From: Neodontobutis hainanensis | Lineage: Eukaryota; Chordata; Actinopteri; Gobiiformes; Odontobutidae | Direction of reading: 5' to 3' | DNA: 64,000 nt | Assembly (NCBI GenBank): GCA_024349245.1 | Contig: JALDNG010000049.1 | Coordinates: 1,663,001-1,727,000, forward strand | Shown here: in pieces, positions 59,535 through 64,000 of the stretch | Position numbering within the stretch: position 1 is the first letter of the stretch | Layout of the letters: each line of letters starts with the position of its first letter | Program-made: the position numbers and the translations under genes | Notes under the pieces: generated by a model | What the model was told of the DNA's origin: nothing | Seen by the model: only the letters and a program-made list of their open reading frames with translations | The model's database searches: none

Positions 59535-60424
59535 TCTCCGGAAAAGTCTATGCCAGGGTACTAGAGAGGAGTATTCGGGTGATAGTTGAACCTTGGATCC
59601 AGAAGTAACAATGCATTTTTTTGTCCCGGTTGTGGGACACTGGACAAGCTCTATACCCTCTCCAGTGCTGGAGGGTTCATGGGAGTTTTCCCAACCAGTC
59701 CACATGTGCTTTGTGGATCAGCCGAGTGTGAACTGGGATGAGAATCAGCACCTCCAAGTCCGAGGCCAAAAAACGGTGGCTTGCTTCAGGTTGGTAGAGA
59801 GATTCTGCCTCAAGTGGAGGAGTTCAAGTATCTTGGGGTCTTGTTTACGAGTGAGGAAGGGATGGAGCGTGAGATTGACAGACAGATCGGTGCAGCTTCT
59901 GCTGTGATGTACCGGTCTGTTGTGGTGAAGAAGGAGCTGAGCTGTAAGGCAAACGTCTCGATTTACTGGTCAATCTATGTTCCTACTCTCACCTATGGTC
60001 ATGTGCTGTGAGTCATGACCGAAAGGACAAGATCCCAGATACAGGCGGCCATAATTAGTTTCCTCCGCAAGGTGGCCAAGTGCACCCTTAGAGATAGGGT
60101 GAAGATAGAGCTCAGTGTAGAGCTGCTGCTCCTCCAAATTGAGAGGAGACAGTTGAGGTGGCTCGGGCATCTGTTCCAGGTGTTCCCATGACACCTCCCT
60201 GGGAAGGTGTTCTGGCCATGTCCCAATGGGAGAAGACCCCAGAGAAGACCTAGGACTCGCTGGAGAGACTGTCTCATGGCTGGTCTAAGAACGCCTTGGT
60301 ATCCCCCATTAAGAGCCAGAGAAAGTGTCTGGGGAGTAGGGAAGTCTGGACGTCTCTGCTTAGACTGCTGCCCTATCGACCCGGCTCCGGATCAGTGGAA
60401 GAAGATGGATGGATGGATAGACAA
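59535..60424 (+). mobile_element. Teleost LINE 3' end, internally deleted
   Basis: Starts inside the RT domain (GTCTATGCCAGGGTACTAGAGAGG...TTTGTCCCGGTTGTGGGACACTGG), breaks at about 59,720, and resumes near the end of ORF2: EFKYLGVLFTSEEGMEREID, RQIGAASAVMYRSVVVKKELS, IYVPTLTYGH, then PNGRRPQRRPRTRWRDCL and a PGSGSVEEDGWM-like end. It closes with GATGGATGGATGGATAG (about 60,405-60,421), the usual short tandem tail. Stops and frameshifts are numerous. It is an abundant fish non-LTR family; I do not assign the clade. Confidence 0.8.
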
Positions 60425-61907
60425 CTCAGCTACCAACTTTTGAACTATTGTTTAAAAAAACTCCCACATGTAAATTTTAAAAATCAGTTTGGGGCTGTTC
60501 TATGTAGAAGCTTGCCCACATCAAGTGTTGATGAGCTTCTGAGACATATGAATGCTCATCCTGCTGCGCAGCCCTGAGCTACTCATAGCACCCTGGTACA
60601 GGAACCAGAGTCACTCAGCTGTGGAGAAGTGATGGAGGTACCTTGCTTAGTAGAATTGTGCACAGTCTGTGCTTGACTGCATCTCTGATGTGATGACAGA
60701 GCATGTTTGTCTGCAGTTGAATAAACTTCTTATAAGTCTATCTTATATGACGACAGATATGATTTCTGAAATAAAAAAAATGTGGTAATGATAGCCATAG
60801 CCAAACAAAGCCTTGTTTGATTGGGAGACTTCCTTTTGTTATTTCACTGTGTGTTTGAAGTCTAAGGAAAGTGAGCAAAATCTTTGTGTACTGTTTTTAA
60901 TTTCTACACTTAAAATAAACTTTGCTGGAGAGGATTCATAGAGAAGCACACGAGAGTATGACTACCAAATCCTGCACATGCATTCAAGGCCAAATCTGTT
61001 ATTGTCCTCTCAAATGAGCTGTGGTAAACCTGTTCGCCACAAGATAATCTGTGGCTGTTTCCTGTGCTGCCTATAAATATCACTTAATCACTCTCCAGTG
61101 GAAGTGCTGGGACAGATGTTTCAGTTGCATCCCTCCACCTCATTGAAGGACATATTGATGGTTAGCAGACTGTTTACACACTTTTTGTTCATCTGTGTTA
61201 TGACTGTTCCCAATTGGGTCCATTTGGCAACCAGAATCTGGTAGTTTATATTGTTGGGCTCCTCCAGCATGTGGAGCCCATGCTCTTTACCCTCCATTTG
61301 TTTCGTGACTGCACACAAGCAAATAAATAAAAAGTGAGGATGTATGTCCACAAAAAGATTGGGCCTGGTGGGTATGGGATCTAAACAGACACTGATGACT
61401 GTATATATGGACTCAGTTAAACAAGTGACACAGGCTTTGATCTGTTAATTATGGTGGAAAACAAACCTGGCAACTTTGATCATTGTGACCTGAATTTTCC
61501 ACCTTACAAACAACTAAAAGAATGTTTGAGACAGGAGTGTGAGATAAAGCAGGTGTAGCGTTTGCTGTAGTTAATTCATTAACACACAAAGGTCACTGTT
61601 ACGTTGCCTAGTGTGGTTCATTGATTGTATGTATCAAATCAATTGCTGTTTAAGTATTTATTTATTTAATCTTATGAGGCCTCCTCTGTGTTCCTCAAAG
61701 GCATTAATAACTGCACCTTGGTGATGTTATTTAGCATTAAACTGGCTGAACAATAAAGCCTAGTCTGAGAGGATGTTGTCAGGTTTAATGAGGCCCCCGG
61801 TAAAAAAAAAAAAAAAAAAAAAGGCCCGCCGTGTCGGCACCACCAAAGGCTACTCCCTGAATTCACCTCCAGTGGACCAGAGTGGTCCTGTGGGGATTTG
61901 ATAGCCC

Positions 61908-61940
61908 CACACACACACACACACACACATACACATACAC
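61908..61940. repeat. AC microsatellite
   Basis: A run of AC dinucleotides with interruptions near the right end, read directly. Confidence 0.9.
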
Positions 61941-62958
61941 TGTGGGCCTGCAGTACATGGCTGAGTGCTGGGTGTAACCGCAGCAGTACTCCACAAGGTG
62001 TAATAGAGGAACGGGCACTTGTGACACAGCTGGTGGTCTTTCACATTAGCTTAATGTGGTTCTTTTTGTCCAACAGCACCATAAATAGCCCAAAATAGAC
62101 ATGTATGAGACAGAGGGAACAGTGCCAGGGAAAAGAAAAGCAATGGCAACAGTGAACTCGTGGCCCATATTTAAGAGGGGTACACGGTTCACAGTTTCAC
62201 ATGGAGTCCTCCGCCTCCATAGCCCATTCCAGTTACTTTGATTCTTTATTCATTCCTTTCTCCCTTTTTTCCTCTTAACCCCCACCACACTCTCCCCCAA
62301 CCTTAAGTCCAGCTGATGGAGGCTCCTTTGTCCGCCAGCACCCAGGCAACAACATCAAAGCCCTGCTGGGTGTAAATGAAGAGTGCCTGAAAAACAAAAC
62401 TCAAATAAAAAGAAGTCCCAGAGGGGTTGGGAGATATACACAACAGCACCCATAGAGAGGTAGGAAAAAATGGCTAGGCTGTGTACCAGAGGAAGGAATT
62501 CTGAAGTTTGCTTGATTTTTTGGGGATTAACTTTTTGACTTTTATAATTTTTTGCAAAATACAGGTTATGGGGCTTATTCTCTAAAGATTAAATATTTCA
62601 CATAAGTTTAATAGCAAGCTACCCAGTATTTGACCGTTTTAAAAAAGATGGCTTAACGTACAAAAAGAATAATGATAGCGTTAGTTAAACCACTTAAGCC
62701 ACCCCAAAAGTGTGGGTCATTCTCAGTTTATTGACAACTGTTAACAAATGAAGAATCAGAATTAGACTTTGTATAAAACCATTATGGCAACCTCTTTGTG
62801 CCACATTACCAAAGCCCATTAAGGGGACAGTCAAAGAGCTTCATTACTGTTCATGATCACTTCCTCATGCAGTGACAGCTGAATTCAAGACTAGATTGAT
62901 TGTTTTGCAAGACAATGCCATGCTTTTGGACTGAATGCTTCACTTTGATCTCACTCAA

Positions 62959-62998
62959 CCCCCCCCCCCCCCCCAAAAAAAAAAAGAAAAAAAAAAAG
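62959..62998. repeat. Poly-C / poly-A tract
   Basis: Sixteen C bases followed by about 23 bases of A with one G. The minus strand therefore has a 16-base G run. Confidence 0.9.
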
Positions 62999-64000
62999 CT
63001 TGAAGAAGTGGCTGATATGTTAACAACCAGTCTGGTTTATTCCCGTTCGGTCCTCCACCTACTGCCCTGCCAGTCAAAGCTCTGAGTGGAGTGGGGGGCG
63101 GTGGGAAGAAGGGGGCTAGGAGAGATAGAAGCCTTTCATCTCTGCTCCCATATGGGACTCCTGTAGAGTCATTCTCAGTGTGGCGGCATGCCTCGTACCC
63201 ACAAAGTACCCGCCAGTGACATGCTGACTCCAGAGCCTGGCACCAGGTCTCGAGCCAGGGCCGAGCAAACCCTGTATTCAGCACCACGGAGGAAACACAA
63301 CTACTATCGGCTCCAGAGCTTGTAATTAAAAGTTGTCAGCCTCAAAGAGCACAACATCTCCATCTTAATGGTAGGCTTCCATCTAAGGCATTGGTTTAAT
63401 ACCCACTCTGTGTCCCATCAGATAATGCTGAGGACAGAGGAGGAAGAGAGACATTAGAACTACAAAGAACACATGTCTCCCATCCAGGATTAGAGGTTCA
63501 CTGTTCTCTCAGTAGCCTAATTGCCGGATTGGCCAGATCAAAATCGCTTCATAGAGATCAAGGCTACAGTATTGTCCTTGTCTCACAACACTGTTGCGCA
63601 ATAACGCAGCAAAAGCAGCGACAAAGCAGAGGCAAGGAGAAAAAAAAAGTCAGAACGAGATGAATGTAGTTCATGTTTAGAGAGCATGTTGTGTGATTAA
63701 GGGGAGCCCACATCAAACATTGTGGCTTAAGAAAACCACCAGTTGAAAAACAATATGCCTCTTCTGTGCCGAAGAGCTCAGACTGGAGATGCTGTTGTTC
63801 AAGAAGGAACAACTCAGCTGAAGCTGCCTCTCTGTCTCCTGAGCCACATAACTTACATCATACTTTTGTAAAGCACTTTGCGCTCAATTTAAGACCTGGA
63901 TAAGAAATAGAGTTCATATCTGTTGAGAAAAAAACTCCAGCTCAGTGCAATTAGTGAGACAGTCAAGTACCAAGACAAAAAAAGAGGCATTATGCCATTC

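Larger units (their letters stand above)
60425..64000. other. Intergenic, nothing recognised beyond simple repeats
   Basis: Contains an A-run (61,802-61,822), an AC dinucleotide run (61,908-61,940) and a C16/A-rich tract (62,959-62,998). No supported coding exon or RNA gene. Confidence 0.45.

Noticed and set aside
59593..60577. Several 75- to 104-codon frames that could be taken as genes
   Set aside because: They are frameshifted pieces of a LINE ORF2 3' end.

Overview
This is vertebrate nuclear DNA, almost certainly from a ray-finned (teleost) fish. It has AT-rich introns with consensus GT/AG borders and well-separated genes. It also carries a typical teleost repeat load: Tc1-like transposons, Penelope-like elements, L2-type and RNase-H-bearing LINEs, and tRNA-derived SINE pieces. 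Gene order matches human 17q25 (cyth1, usp36, timp2, lgals3bp and cant1 all on one strand), with syngr2 and cenpx from the same human region close by. I cannot name the species, nor decide which teleost duplicate (a or b) each gene represents.

Layout. 1-3,600 (- strand): a short first coding exon and promoter assigned to cyth1; the rest of that gene lies left of the window. 3,600-11,690: intergenic, with a CpG-rich GC-box segment at 11,200-11,460. 11,690-24,400 (-): usp36, a nucleolar deubiquitinase; 19 coding exons rebuilt, 1,135 aa. 25,030-29,000 (-): timp2, 5 coding exons, 219 aa. 29,000-34,600: repeat-rich intergenic DNA (L2 LINE, Penelope, SINE, hAT-like and Tc1 remnants). 34,590-37,200 (-): lgals3bp, 5 coding exons, 581 aa. 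37,690-41,600 (-): cant1, 3 core coding exons (404 aa) plus an upstream exon that may add 20 residues. 42,090-44,100 (-): syngr2, 4 coding exons, 225 aa. 44,100-51,750: repeat-rich, no host gene recognised (a second Tc1 copy, a Tc1-derived MITE, and a Penelope fragment with a striking inverted repeat). 51,770-52,800 (+): a compact four-coding-exon gene for a 106-aa protein that is essentially one RNA-recognition-motif-like domain; I cannot name it. 52,840-53,753 (+): 3' end of an RNase-H-bearing LINE. 53,819-55,050 (+): cenpx, 5 coding exons, 81 aa. 55,060-64,000: no gene recognised; a LINE 3' end at 59,535-60,424, simple repeats, and AT-rich unique-looking sequence.

The genes do not form a pathway. 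Their adjacency is ancestral synteny. Products act in the nucleolus (Usp36), extracellular matrix (Timp2, Lgals3bp), ER/Golgi lumen (Cant1), vesicle membranes (Syngr2), centromere and Fanconi repair (Cenpx), and Arf signalling (Cyth1). No prokaryotic-style system, CRISPR array, tRNA or rRNA gene was found. The most unusual items are the orphan RRM mini-gene, the in-frame upstream exon of cant1, the Penelope inverted repeat, and the three-copy 30-bp repeat in cenpx intron 1. All exon coordinates were read by hand from splice consensus, reading-frame continuity and remembered family sequence, without transcripts or database searches.
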